From: Robertmurraya sp. FSL R5-0851
GTDB taxonomy: Bacteria; Bacillota; Bacilli; Bacillales; Cytobacillaceae
Reading direction: 5' to 3'
Length of the DNA stretch: 64,000 nt
Assembly (NCBI RefSeq): GCF_038002965.1
Contig: NZ_JBBOOE010000001.1
Location: forward strand, 1,841,001-1,905,000
The notes below the pieces were generated by a model. The model saw nothing but the letters and a program-made list of their open reading frames with translations, made no database searches and was not told the DNA's origin. Made by a program: the position numbers and the translations under genes. Shown here piece by piece: positions 51,582 through 60,476 of this stretch. Every line of letters begins with the position of its first letter. The first letter of the stretch is position 1.

Positions 51582-53498
51582 ATGTCTTCAATTGTGATTA
51601 TTGTTCCTTTTAAGGATTTGGCAGATATTTCAAAAGAAGCTTGCCTCAAGATAGGAGCTCAAATACCTGTTATAAATATACCTATGAATCAAGTAGTAGA
51701 TGCTGCGAAGCAGGCGGAAAATAGCGGCGCGGAGGTTATCATTTCGCGTGGGATAGCCGCATGGAATATCTCGCAGTCAGACGTACGAATTCCCGTCGTT
51801 TCTATTCCTATAAGTGGTTATGATATGCTAAGAGCTTTTACGAAAGCATCAGAGATAGGGGAACGGATAGGTATTGTTGATTCGAGAGAGACACTTACAA
51901 ATGTGGAAAGTTTAGAACTTATTTTAAAAACTAAAATAGAAAAAATTGCAGTTCACTCGTTAAATGAAGCAGAGCTTGCGATCAATGAATTAATCGAAAA
52001 AGGTATCGATGTTTTAATTGGTAGATATTCTTATGTACAACTAACCAAAAAAAGAGGAATCAAATCTATAATCATAAGGTCAGGAGTAGAGTCAATAATC
52101 CAAGCTATTTCTGAGGCTGAGTCCGTATTGAAGGTTAGACAAAAAGAAATAAACCGTACGAAGCAATTGCAGGCAATCCTTGACTTTATTACAGATGGAG
52201 TCATATCAGTAGATCATAATGGGGTTATAAATGTTTGTAATCCAGCGTTCGAAAAGATGCTGAATACTCCTTATAAAAATATTATCGGTAAAAAAATGGA
52301 TGACCTTTTATCGAACTCTATTATTTCGAGGATTCTAGAGTCTGGAAAAGAGGAAATTAATCGTATCCAAGAGATTAATGGTATGAAAGTGATCGCCAAT
52401 CACATTCCAATTCACCAGGGAGAGAAGGTGTTAGGGATTGTAAGTACATTTCAGGAGATCAATAAGCTACAGCAAAAAGAGCACGAAATCAGAAAGAAGC
52501 TTTCCTATAACGGACATATCACAAAATATTCAATCGAGCAAATGGTAGGTGAAAGTGAAAAATATAAGGGAGCTGTCGAAAAAGCTATCAAGTATGCAAA
52601 GGCTGATTCTACCATTCTGCTTTCGGGAGAAACAGGTGTAGGAAAAGAAGTGTTTGCCCATATCATTCATAGCCAGAGTACTCGTTCTGACGGCCCGTTT
52701 GTTGCCGTGAATTGTGCTGCAATTCCATTGACTCTATTAGAAAGTGAGTTATTTGGCTATGTTGAAGGGGCCTTTAGTGGTGCGAAAAAGGGAGGGAAAT
52801 CTGGGCTTTTTGAAATGGCCCATAATGGAACGATTTTTCTTGATGAAATTGGAGAAATGGAAGAACAGCTTCAAGCAAGACTGTTGAGAGTTCTACAAGA
52901 AGGAGAAGTAAGAAGACTTGGAGATGACCGCGTGATCCGAATAAACGTTCGAGTAATCACAGCGACAAATCGTAATTTAGAAGAACTTGTTAAATCGGGA
53001 AACTTCAGAACTGATCTTTACTACAGGATAAACATTCTGAATATTTCGATTCCTCCTTTGCGAGAAAGAAAAAAAGACATTCCTCTATTATGTGAGAGTT
53101 TTATTAAGGAATTAAACATAACTATTCAAAAGAATACAATTGGCTTTGATGAGAAGGCCATTCAATTACTACAAAGTTACCCTTGGCCTGGCAATATTCG
53201 AGAATTACGAAATATAGTAGAACGGTCTATGATTCTTTCAAGTGAAGATATTATATCCTCTGCAACTGTGTTAGAGGCGGGAGGAGCCTCTTTTGAATAC
53301 TCGTTACAAGAGAACATGCCCTGTCCAGAAAAAACTATTAAGGATCAAGAAGGATTAATTGAAAATGAAAAGGCATACATCTTAGGTGTTTTAAAACAGG
53401 TAAATGGGAACAAAACGGAAGCAGCGAAAATTCTAGGTATCGGAAGATCAACACTATGGAGAAAATTATCGAACACAAATGAAGGAGGTACAAAATGA
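51582..53498 (+). CDS. Sigma-54-dependent transcriptional activator with PrpR-type sensor domain
   Basis: 638 residues in four parts: PrpR_N sensor (residues 1-175), PAS domain (about 185-290; DGVISVDHNGVINVCNPAFEKML), AAA+ domain (about 325-555) and a Fis-type helix-turn-helix (NKTEAAKILGIGRSTLWRKL near 610). The AAA+ part has GETGVGKE (Walker A), LFGYVEGAFSGAKKGG (GAFTGA loop with Ser for Thr) and FLDEIGEM (Walker B). GGGAGG precedes ATG 51582. It should activate the sigma-54 promoter at 50229. It overlaps the second glcD by 4 bases, so it is co-transcribed with it. Ligand probably a small organic acid. Confidence 0.93.
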   Translation: MSSIVIIVPFKDLADISKEACLKIGAQIPVINIPMNQVVDAAKQAENSGAEVIISRGIAAWNISQSDVRIPVVSIPISGYDMLRAFTKASEIGERIGIVDSRETLTNVESLELILKTKIEKIAVHSLNEAELAINELIEKGIDVLIGRYSYVQLTKKRGIKSIIIRSGVESIIQAISEAESVLKVRQKEINRTKQLQAILDFITDGVISVDHNGVINVCNPAFEKMLNTPYKNIIGKKMDDLLSNSIISRILESGKEEINRIQEINGMKVIANHIPIHQGEKVLGIVSTFQEINKLQQKEHEIRKKLSYNGHITKYSIEQMVGESEKYKGAVEKAIKYAKADSTILLSGETGVGKEVFAHIIHSQSTRSDGPFVAVNCAAIPLTLLESELFGYVEGAFSGAKKGGKSGLFEMAHNGTIFLDEIGEMEEQLQARLLRVLQEGEVRRLGDDRVIRINVRVITATNRNLEELVKSGNFRTDLYYRINILNISIPPLRERKKDIPLLCESFIKELNITIQKNTIGFDEKAIQLLQSYPWPGNIRELRNIVERSMILSSEDIISSATVLEAGGASFEYSLQENMPCPEKTIKDQEGLIENEKAYILGVLKQVNGNKTEAAKILGIGRSTLWRKLSNTNEGGTK

Positions 53499-54904
53499 AT
53501 GAAATAATCATCTTGCGATTAAAACAGATTTTTGATTCAAACCGTGTTTTAACTAGCAGAACGGATAGAATGACCTATTCATATGATGCCTCATTTGCTA
53601 CTCAGTTAAATCCTAGTGAACCAGAAGTAGTCGTGATTCCTCAAACGACAGACGAAGTTAGCGAATGTGTGAAATTGGCAAACGAATTCAGAGTCCCTCT
53701 TTATCCAAGAGGAGCGGGAACCGGCCAAACAGGAGGAGCTGTTCCAGTAAAGGGAGGTATCGTGATGGACCTTTCCAAAATGAATCGAATCTTGGAAATT
53801 GACCATCAAAACATGCAAGTAATTATTGAACCTGGTGTTGTACAAGCGGATTTAAATAACGCTCTCAAGAAATATAATTTACGCTTTCCACCAGATCCAG
53901 GTAGTGCGAAAATGTGCACAATTGGTGGGATGGTTTCAAATAATTCAAGTGGGCTTAGGGCTGTTAAATATGGTGTCACCCGGACATACGTACTAGGGTT
54001 AGAGGTTGTATTGCCTACTGGAGATGTGATTGTTACAGGCGGGGAAAAATCAAAAGCATTAAAATCGGTTTCGGGATTTGATCTATCACACCTTATGATT
54101 GGCTCTGAAGGTACCCTAGGAATTGTAACAAAGTTACGTTTGAAAATACTTCCCTTGCCTGAAACCAGAGGAATTGTATTAGCCTCGTTTTTGAAGCTAG
54201 AGGATGCGGGCATGGCTGTAAATGCAACGTTTCGCTCAGGCTTACAGCCATCTGCCATTGAAATAATGGATGTCAATTGCATTAAAGCTGCGAATATGAT
54301 GAAGCCCGTCTTGCAACTACCAGATGATAATGAAGCATTACTCATCTTTGAGGTCGATGGAGGTCAAGATGAAGTGACATCACAGGTAATGAGGCTGAGT
54401 CAAGTAGTCAGTGAATACTCACACTATGTGAAATTTAGCAATGAACCTGATGAATGTCAGGCGCTTTGGGAAGCACGACAAATTGTAGGTGCAGCGGTTG
54501 GACTACTAAATCCAGGTGGGTTTAGAGTGTATGGAGGAGAAGATATTTGTGTTCCAATTTCGAAGCTGCCTGAAGTGCTTAGGAGTATTCATAACCTTGC
54601 GGATAAATACGGAATCATATGCGGTATTTATGGCCATGTGGGCGATGGAAATCTCCATACAGGTCCAGTGATTAAACTCAATAATAAGGTTGAAGTTGAA
54701 AATGTTCAAAAAATGATAGATGAGATCCATCATTTGGCTATTGAGATGGAGGGAACAACAACAGCTGAGCACGGAGTTGGAATTGTTAGAGCAGAATATA
54801 TGGAAAAGGAGCATGGACCTGCACTCGAATTGATGAGAGCAATAAAAAGAACGATGGATCCTAATAATATTTTAAATCCAGGAAAGATGGCTTTGCCAAA
54901 CTAA
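53495..54904 (+). CDS. glcD: Glycolate oxidase FAD subunit, copy 2
   Basis: 469 residues. FAD-domain motifs PRGAGTGQTGGAVPVKGGIVMDL near residue 70, PPDPGSAKMCTIGGMVSNNSSGL near 130 and DLSHLMIGSEGTLGIVTKL near 195; C-terminal AEHGVGIVRAEYM near 428. Clearly homologous to copy 1 but only moderately similar, so the substrate may differ (glycolate, D-lactate or another 2-hydroxy acid). It overlaps the activator gene by 4 bases and is followed by its iron-sulfur partner after 18 bases. Confidence 0.9.
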   Translation: MNEIIILRLKQIFDSNRVLTSRTDRMTYSYDASFATQLNPSEPEVVVIPQTTDEVSECVKLANEFRVPLYPRGAGTGQTGGAVPVKGGIVMDLSKMNRILEIDHQNMQVIIEPGVVQADLNNALKKYNLRFPPDPGSAKMCTIGGMVSNNSSGLRAVKYGVTRTYVLGLEVVLPTGDVIVTGGEKSKALKSVSGFDLSHLMIGSEGTLGIVTKLRLKILPLPETRGIVLASFLKLEDAGMAVNATFRSGLQPSAIEIMDVNCIKAANMMKPVLQLPDDNEALLIFEVDGGQDEVTSQVMRLSQVVSEYSHYVKFSNEPDECQALWEARQIVGAAVGLLNPGGFRVYGGEDICVPISKLPEVLRSIHNLADKYGIICGIYGHVGDGNLHTGPVIKLNNKVEVENVQKMIDEIHHLAIEMEGTTTAEHGVGIVRAEYMEKEHGPALELMRAIKRTMDPNNILNPGKMALPN

Positions 54905-54922
54905 TAATTTTAGGAGGGTTTT

Positions 54923-56260
54923 ATGAAAGCGTTGACAACAGAAGAAGCCATGCTGACTTGTGTAAGATGCGGAGCATGCCGTGAAGTTTGTCCAACTCTT
55001 GACATTACTGGAAGAGAAGCCGATGGTCCTAGGGGCCGCGTCTTGATGGCAAGAAGCTTACTTTTAGGAGAAATACCCGTAAATAATGAAATTAAAGATC
55101 AGCTAGACCGCTGTCTCCTTTGCTCAGCCTGTGTCGATGCATGTCCAATCGATGTACCTGTCCCTGACATTGTCATGCTTGCAAAAGAGAGAATACAGGA
55201 AGCAAGAGAAAAAGTCGAAGTAAAAGTGGAAGATTTACATAAAGAATCTTCGATTGTAAAAAAAGTAAAATCTTTTTTCTATGAAAAAATACTACCCAAT
55301 CAGTCTCATCTTCATAAAATTGGTCATTTGTTATGGATCTACCAAAAAAGTGGAGTTCAGTCGCTCGTAAGAAAGCTAGGAATAATTAATCTTTTTCCAT
55401 CACAGCTTTCAGATATGGAAAGGATTATGCCGGAAATTTTATCTCCTAGTAAAAGAAAGCCATTGCCTGTTTGGACTGATAATGTGAATGTCACAATTGA
55501 AAACCCAAAGGAAGTAGCAATGTTCCGTGGATGTATTATGGATGTGATGTTTAGAGAAACAAATGAACACTCGATTCAGCTCCTCTCAAAATCGGGTTTT
55601 AAAATTCATACTCCTTCTGAACAAACCTGCTGTGGCGCTCTGCATATTCATAATGGAAATCGAAAGAAAGCCATTGAACTAGCAAAACAAAATATTGAAG
55701 TATTTGAAAAATCAAGTGCAGAAAATATTGTGTCAAATGCCGGTGGCTGTGGGGCAGCATTACGTGAATATGAGGAGCTCTTTCGAGATGATCCAGAATG
55801 GCTACCACGTGCACGAGAATTCTCAAGAAAGGTTCGGGATATTAGCGAAGTCATTTTAGAAAAAGGATCTCTGCCAAAGGCTGTTGGTAGAGGTGAACGA
55901 GTAACCTATCAGCCTTCCTGCCATCTGCAATATGTTATGAAGGTAAAGGATGCTCCTACTAAACTATTAAAATCCGTTTCAGAATCAGAGTATGTTGATT
56001 TACCTGGTTCGAAGCATTGTTGCGGATCTGCAGGTATCTATAACCTGCTGCAGCCTCAATTAGCAGGCGATATATTAGTAAGAAAAATGGAGAAAGTCAA
56101 TCAAACGAATCCTGCGGTATTGATTACGACTAATCCAGGGTGTTACTTACAAATGAAATCGGGAATTTACAAGGACAAAAAAGAAGATACCATCAGGCCT
56201 CTTCATATCGTAGATTATTTACTAGAATCCATTGAATGTGCAGAGAAAACTAATAATTAA
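54923..56260 (+). CDS. glcF: Glycolate oxidase iron-sulfur subunit, copy 2
   Basis: 445 residues with CVRCGACREVCPTL near residue 12, CLLCSACVDACPID near 62, CCGALHIHNG near 235 and CCGSAGIYN near 370. The N-terminus is slightly shorter than in copy 1. It should couple copy 2 of the FAD subunit to the respiratory chain. AGGAGGG precedes the ATG. A terminator follows, ending the activator-glcD-glcF unit. Confidence 0.92.
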   Translation: MKALTTEEAMLTCVRCGACREVCPTLDITGREADGPRGRVLMARSLLLGEIPVNNEIKDQLDRCLLCSACVDACPIDVPVPDIVMLAKERIQEAREKVEVKVEDLHKESSIVKKVKSFFYEKILPNQSHLHKIGHLLWIYQKSGVQSLVRKLGIINLFPSQLSDMERIMPEILSPSKRKPLPVWTDNVNVTIENPKEVAMFRGCIMDVMFRETNEHSIQLLSKSGFKIHTPSEQTCCGALHIHNGNRKKAIELAKQNIEVFEKSSAENIVSNAGGCGAALREYEELFRDDPEWLPRAREFSRKVRDISEVILEKGSLPKAVGRGERVTYQPSCHLQYVMKVKDAPTKLLKSVSESEYVDLPGSKHCCGSAGIYNLLQPQLAGDILVRKMEKVNQTNPAVLITTNPGCYLQMKSGIYKDKKEDTIRPLHIVDYLLESIECAEKTNN

Positions 56261-56268
56261 AGCAATCT

Positions 56269-56300
56269 TTCCCCCTAATGTAAAGGGGGATTTTCTTTTA
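56269..56300 (+). terminator. Intrinsic terminator
   Basis: TCCCCC and GGGGGA stem with 9-base loop, then TTTTCTTTT. Confidence 0.82.
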
Positions 56301-56377
56301 AGTTGCATATATTAAAAAATCTATATATTCTATAAAATAGATAGAGCAATATCATACATGGGAAATGAGGAAAGAAA

Positions 56378-57022
56378 TTGGAAATCAACATTGTTCAACC
56401 CTTGTACCAACAGGCATATAGAGAATTTAAAAAATTAATATTAACGGGTCAAATCTCGCCTGGTGAGAAAATTGTCATGTCAAAGCTTGCTGAGCAATAT
56501 AACATTAGCCGAACTCCATTGCGAGAAGCATTACGACAATTGCAAACGGAAGGGTTAATTGTCCAAGATCATACAAGTATGAAAGTTGTCGAATTAAATA
56601 AAACTGATTTTTTAGAACTTTTTCATTGTAGGTTGCTTTTAGAGAAAGAAGTGATTCGAATGATTGTAGAGGAAATCACTGAAGCAAAGTTAGAGAAAGT
56701 TTATGAAGTGTTAATGGAGTCTAACGATGCGATAGAAGTAGGGGATAGCTTCAAAATCCTTGAGTTGAATACACAATTTCATGAATTGTTAATCATGAGC
56801 TGTTCGAATTACCAGCTGGCACATCTATTAAACCATGTTAGATCTTTATTATTAATTTATAGAGCGAATATCAACCAGAAACCACAATACTCTAAAGAAA
56901 TTTATCATGAACATTTAGAAATTTATAATGCAATTAAATCTAGGGATGTTGAAAGAGCTGTGGAAGTTATTGAGGAACATCTTAAAAATGATCAGATTAG
57001 AGGACAATCCGTTTTTGAATAA
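56378..57022 (+). CDS. GntR family regulator, FadR/FCD subgroup
   Basis: 214 residues. The N-terminal winged helix (QAYREFKKLILTGQISPGEKI then SKLAEQYNISRTPLREALRQLQTEGLI) is followed by an all-helical FCD domain with metal-binding style residues (FHELLIMSCSN near residue 130, EIYHEHLEIYNAIKSRDVERA near 175). FCD regulators sense small organic acids. TTG start after GAGGAAAG. Sites with GTATAC half-sites before the downstream carrier and CoA-transferase genes are likely targets, now separated from the regulator by an insertion element. Confidence 0.9.
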   Translation: MEINIVQPLYQQAYREFKKLILTGQISPGEKIVMSKLAEQYNISRTPLREALRQLQTEGLIVQDHTSMKVVELNKTDFLELFHCRLLLEKEVIRMIVEEITEAKLEKVYEVLMESNDAIEVGDSFKILELNTQFHELLIMSCSNYQLAHLLNHVRSLLLIYRANINQKPQYSKEIYHEHLEIYNAIKSRDVERAVEVIEEHLKNDQIRGQSVFE

Positions 57023-57083
57023 ATAAAAAAAGCACCGTTTAACACACCAGTGTTTGGACTAACCTAAAATAGTGAGACAATAT

Positions 57084-57144
57084 AAAACACCTCCAAAATG
57101 GCAATACTTGAGATAAGTATTGTGACATTATTCGGAGGTGTTTT
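57084..57144 (+). promoter_or_regulatory. Hairpin sequestering the orfA ribosome binding site
   Basis: AAAACACCTCC (57084-57094) pairs with GGAGGTGTTTT (57134-57144); inside it, CAATACTT pairs with AAGTATTG (57102-57122). The 3' arm contains the GGAGGTG of orfA. Such hairpins stop translation from transcripts entering the element from outside. Confidence 0.8.
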
Positions 57145-57147
57145 TGC

Positions 57148-57468
57148 GTGGGCAAAAAAACTGTATATACAAAAGAGATTAAATGGGCGGTAGTAAGAGA
57201 TAAGCTTGAAGGAAAATTAACAACACGGGAAATTATGAACAAATACAAAATCAAAAATAAAACTCAAATTGAAACTTGGATGAGATGGTACAAGAATGGA
57301 GAAATGTATCGGTTTGATCAGCCAATTGGTAAACAATATACATTTGGGCATGGGCCCGATTCTTTAAGTAAGGACGAGCGAATAAGTAATCAACTAACTC
57401 ACCTAAAAATGGAGAATGAAATTCTAAAAAAGTATATGGCGATGAGAAAGGAGTCGATAAAGGGCTAG
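57148..57468 (+). CDS. IS3-family transposase OrfA (DNA-binding subunit)
   Basis: 106 residues, GTG start. A helix-turn-helix (KLTTREIMNKYKIKNKTQIETWMRWYKNG, in two pieces near residues 24-52) and a C-terminal coiled coil (THLKMENEILKKY). Near the end the codons CTA AAA AAG contain the slippery heptamer A-AAA-AAG (57426-57432) in the right phase for the -1 frameshift that makes the OrfAB fusion in IS3 elements. Confidence 0.85.
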   Translation: MGKKTVYTKEIKWAVVRDKLEGKLTTREIMNKYKIKNKTQIETWMRWYKNGEMYRFDQPIGKQYTFGHGPDSLSKDERISNQLTHLKMENEILKKYMAMRKESIKG

Positions 57469-58313
57469 TAGTACAATTGGTTGAATAATTTCGTGAAAAA
57501 TATACCGTTACTTCCATTTTAAAAGTTTTAGGGATTCCACGTGCTAGCTATTATCGTTGGACTAAAGGGTTTGGTGAATATCGGAATGAACATGAAGATT
57601 TAATTATTGAAATCTGTAAGGCTACTAAATATAGAAATGGTCATAGGAAAATTAGAGCTATTCTAAAGCGAGAACATCATATTCATCTTAATAGGAACAC
57701 AGTTCAAAACATTATGCAGAAGCATCATTTGCAGTGTAAGGTGAAACCAAAACGCAAGTGGAAATCGCAGGGAGAAAGTGAAGTCATTGTACCTAATATT
57801 CTTAATCGTGATTTTAGTGCAAGTAAACCAAATGAGAAGTGGGTAACGGACATTACGTATATCCAGTATGGCAGCGAAACATTATATCTGTCTACGATTA
57901 TGGATTTGTATAATAATGAAATTGTAGCTTATAAGATTTATAATCATCAACAAACGACATTAGTAATTGATACACTGCAGGATGCTTTGGATAAACGCAA
58001 TCAGCCAGAAGGAGTTATTATACACTCCGATCAGGGGAGTGTGTATACTTCGTATACTTTTCAAAATTATTTGAAGGAACATCATTTAGTAGGTAGTATG
58101 TCCAGACGAGGGAACTGTTGGGACAATGCGGTGATTGAATCATTTCATTCAAATTTAAAGACAGAGGAATTCCAATATTGTAAGTTTAATACCCTATCTA
58201 ATTTAGAAGTTATTTCTAGAATAGATGGGTACATTCATCATTACAACGAGGGTAGGATTCAAGCAAAATTAGGCTACTTAACTCCAATAGAATTTGGATT
58301 AAAGGCAGCTTAA
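57433..58313 (+). pseudogene. IS3-family transposase OrfB with an early in-frame stop
   Basis: After a -1 shift at 57426 the frame runs GLVVQLVE then hits TAA at 57486 and continues FREKYTV... to 58313. The remainder is a complete integrase: IPRASYYRW, HLNRNTVQNIMQKHHL, then the DDE core WVTDITYIQY, IMDLYNNEIVAY, IIHSDQGSVYTS and SRRGNCWDNAVIESFHSNLKTE, with D, D and E all present. A single change (GAA to TAA) would explain the stop. A shorter product starting at 57714 would lack the N-terminal domain. Confidence 0.82.
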
Positions 58314-58352
58314 AGGATTCGGGGTTATCCACTTTGCATGTAGAAAAGACGT

Positions 58353-58468
58353 GCACTTTATTTGGAGATGCGGGCATGATAGCCTATTATGGCTAAGCCA
58401 GATTTTTCTTTGAGATATCTGGCTTCCTGGCTAAAGAATCTATGCCCGCAGAGGCTCCAAGTAAAGTG
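58353..58468. repeat. Long imperfect inverted repeat with inner hairpins
   Basis: CACTTTATTTGGAG and GCGGGCAT on the left match, inverted, ATGCCCGC and CTCCAAGTAAAGTG on the right, with a small indel. Inside are GCCAGAT/ATCTGGC (58397-58423) and AGCC/GGCT hairpins. The folded shape and GC-rich arms differ from the AT-rich surroundings. It may be a small non-coding RNA, a MITE-like remnant or the end structure of the insertion. The remaining part of 58469-58837 is AT-rich and shows only the GTATAC site. Confidence 0.55.
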
Positions 58469-58800
58469 ACAAAGTGCCTGAACTATTTCCAGTAAAGAAC
58501 CAATATCAAATTAATGAAAAAGTGTTAAATTTAATATGGATAGGTGTTTTATATATGTCTCATTTGGCTAGGTCAGTTCAGTTTATGGTTGCTTTTTTTT
58601 ATGTAGAAAAGTATTTCGAAAAATTATTTTAGGGATTAACCCCCAAAAAACAAATTCATAGGATATAAACAAGAGAATTATATTATTCTAGAAAAACTCT
58701 TTGTTTAATACTATTAACATGATAAAAAAAATTTTCTAAATAGATTGAAAATTTCGTTGACTTCAGTAAAAGGTGAACTTAATATTAAGTTGTACTTAGT

Positions 58801-58813
58801 GTATACAGGATAC
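58801..58813 (+). promoter_or_regulatory. Imperfect GTATAC site before the carrier gene (candidate GntR operator)
   Basis: GTATACAGGATAC, one mismatch from a perfect palindrome, with TGTATAC like that of the large palindrome at 60442-60476. Confidence 0.45.
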
Positions 58814-58837
58814 AGTAGTGAGGAGGTGGCTGAAAAC

Positions 58838-58924
58838 ATGAAGGTAGCGAGTGAACGAGTACAAGAACGTATCCTTTCTTTAAAAGATTACTGCACTGAA
58901 TGTAAGAAAAAATGTAAGCGTTAG
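58838..58924 (+). CDS. 28-residue cysteine-containing peptide, unknown
   Basis: An ATG at 58838 preceded by GAGGAGGTGG (seven-base spacing) opens a 28-codon frame ending in TAG. The peptide is basic at the end and has cysteines 19, 22 and 26 in the pattern CTECKKKC, like half of a zinc ribbon or a metal-binding tail. I do not recognise it. It lies 149 bases before the dicarboxylate carrier gene, after the putative operator, and could be a leader or a small regulatory protein of that operon. Confidence 0.5.
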   Translation: MKVASERVQERILSLKDYCTECKKKCKR

Positions 58925-59073
58925 CAATTTTATGAAAAGGGTGAAATGTTCCAAAGGGGATGGACCTTATCACTTAGCCAATTTTGTATCGCTTTTTTCA
59001 TGATTTACCGATGCTGTTGCAATTTCGAAAGTTAATAATGCAATATTACATTTTGTACTTAGGGGGTATACAT

Positions 59074-60351
59074 ATGGGCATTGAATTAATCTCAATCTTA
59101 ATTCTTTTACTCATGTTCGTTATTGGCTCGGTCTTACCTATAAACATAGGTCTTTTAGGTTTTGTGGCAGCTTTTATTGTTGGATCAGTAGTGGCGGGCA
59201 TGGAAATGGATGCTATATTTTCCGGATATCCTGGAAATCTTTTCATTCTCCTTGCTGGGGTTACCTTCTTCTTTGGTATTGTACAGAACAACGGAACGAT
59301 TGATTTAATCACCAAGTGGGGAATGAAATTAGTCAGAGGAAATGTTGGACTGATGCCATGGGTAATGTTTGTTATCACACTTCTGTTGGCATCGATTGGC
59401 ACACAGGCTACTGCTTGTGTAATGATCATAGCTCCAATTGCATTAAGGATTGCAGCAAAGAACAACATAAATCCAGTTATGATGGGTTGTTTAGTTGTTA
59501 TCGCTTCAACTGCTGGTGCCTTCTCTCCACTAAACCTTTTTGGCTTAATTGTTAAAGGGGTTATGGAAACAAGTGCAATTCCACATGAACCAGTGCTTTT
59601 ATTCATAAATACCACACTATATAGTACATTAGCAGCGATCATTATTTACGTAGCAATGGGCGGAATTAGCTTGCTTAAAAACAAGATCTCCTCTCAGGCA
59701 TATACAGCTGCAACATTAGAAGACGGTGCGGCTAGTGAAGAAGTGAAGTTAACTTGGTATAGAGCAATGACACTATTGGGGATTGTGGCTCTTATTGTAA
59801 TGGCTCTTGTATTAGAAATGGACATGGGCTTTTCTGCACTCATTGTAGGTTTGATTCTTACATTGATGGCTCCTAAACAAAATGCAAAGGTTATTGGTAC
59901 CTTACCATGGACAGCGATTTTCATGATTACTGGTATCGTGACATATGTTGGCGTACTAAAGAGCATCGGAGCATTGGATTACATGACAGACCTTATAGCT
60001 TCAGTAGAAAGTTCAGTAGTAGCATCTTTAGCAGCTTCATATGTGGGGGGAATCATCTCTGCGTTTGCGTCAACAACAGGATTCTTGGCTGCCATTATAC
60101 CACTTGCAGCACCAATCCTTCAGGATCCAACCGTTTCGTCAGTTGGAGTTATTGCAGCAATCTCCATTGCTTCTAGTATTGTAGATTTAAGTCCATTTTC
60201 AACAAGTGGAGCATTATTAGTTGCGAACACTCAAGGAATGAGTGAAAGAGAATATTATACGAAACTAGTAACAGTTGCTGGATTTGTTGTTGTTTTAGGA
60301 CCAGGGCTAGCTTGGTTGATATTTGTTTTAATTGGGGTACCATGGGGATGA
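59074..60351 (+). CDS. MatC-like dicarboxylate (malonate-type) carrier
   Basis: About 425 residues with 11-12 hydrophobic segments. The N-terminal half matches the MatC/SLC13-like family: NIGLLGFVAAFIVGSVVAG near residue 25, TFFFGIVQNNGTIDLI near 75, ASIGTQATACVMIIAPIALR near 108 and ASTAGAFSPLNLFGLIVKG near 145; SSIVDLSPFSTSGALLVAN near 365 mirrors it. It should import a small dicarboxylate such as malonate, or a related acid. ATG at 59074 follows AGGGGG. The following genes encode CoA-dependent enzymes, which suggests uptake and CoA activation of the same acid. Confidence 0.85.
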   Translation: MGIELISILILLLMFVIGSVLPINIGLLGFVAAFIVGSVVAGMEMDAIFSGYPGNLFILLAGVTFFFGIVQNNGTIDLITKWGMKLVRGNVGLMPWVMFVITLLLASIGTQATACVMIIAPIALRIAAKNNINPVMMGCLVVIASTAGAFSPLNLFGLIVKGVMETSAIPHEPVLLFINTTLYSTLAAIIIYVAMGGISLLKNKISSQAYTAATLEDGAASEEVKLTWYRAMTLLGIVALIVMALVLEMDMGFSALIVGLILTLMAPKQNAKVIGTLPWTAIFMITGIVTYVGVLKSIGALDYMTDLIASVESSVVASLAASYVGGIISAFASTTGFLAAIIPLAAPILQDPTVSSVGVIAAISIASSIVDLSPFSTSGALLVANTQGMSEREYYTKLVTVAGFVVVLGPGLAWLIFVLIGVPWG

Positions 60352-60441
60352 TTAGTAGATCCAAAAAAGTATGGAAAGGAAGTTTGTTTTTACTAAATAA
60401 TCAGAAAATTAATTGACTTTATTGAACTAGATAATTACACT

Positions 60442-60476
60442 TATCGTATGTTGTATACTGTATACAATATACGATA
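60442..60476 (+). promoter_or_regulatory. 35-bp near-perfect palindrome: GntR operator candidate
   Basis: Core TTGTATAC-T-GTATACAA (60451-60467) extended on both sides by TATCGTAT and ATACGATA with a single mismatch pair. A further GTATACAAT half-site lies at 60481. The TTGTATAC form fits FCD-type GntR regulators. It is in the 325-base region before the CoA-transferase operon; nothing else was recognised there. Confidence 0.75.

Larger units (their letters stand above)
57051..58340 (+). mobile_element. IS3-family (IS150-like) insertion element, inactivated
   Basis: Two overlapping transposase frames in the IS3 arrangement. The left end is placed at TGTTTGGACTAACC (57051) and the right end near TTATCCA (58335), whose complement TGGATAACC resembles it; the ends and any target duplication are uncertain. 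A hairpin hides the transposase ribosome site. The orfB frame carries a stop codon near its beginning, so the element should no longer move by itself. Confidence 0.7.

Noticed and set aside
53495..56260. D-lactate dehydrogenase (LutABC type) for the second FAD/Fe-S pair
   Set aside because: The domain order and cysteine motifs are those of GlcD and GlcF, and no LutB/LutC-like gene is present.
57714..58313. Independent transposase gene starting at 57714
   Set aside because: The same frame is open from 57489 with clear OrfB homology upstream, so this is only the remainder after the stop codon.
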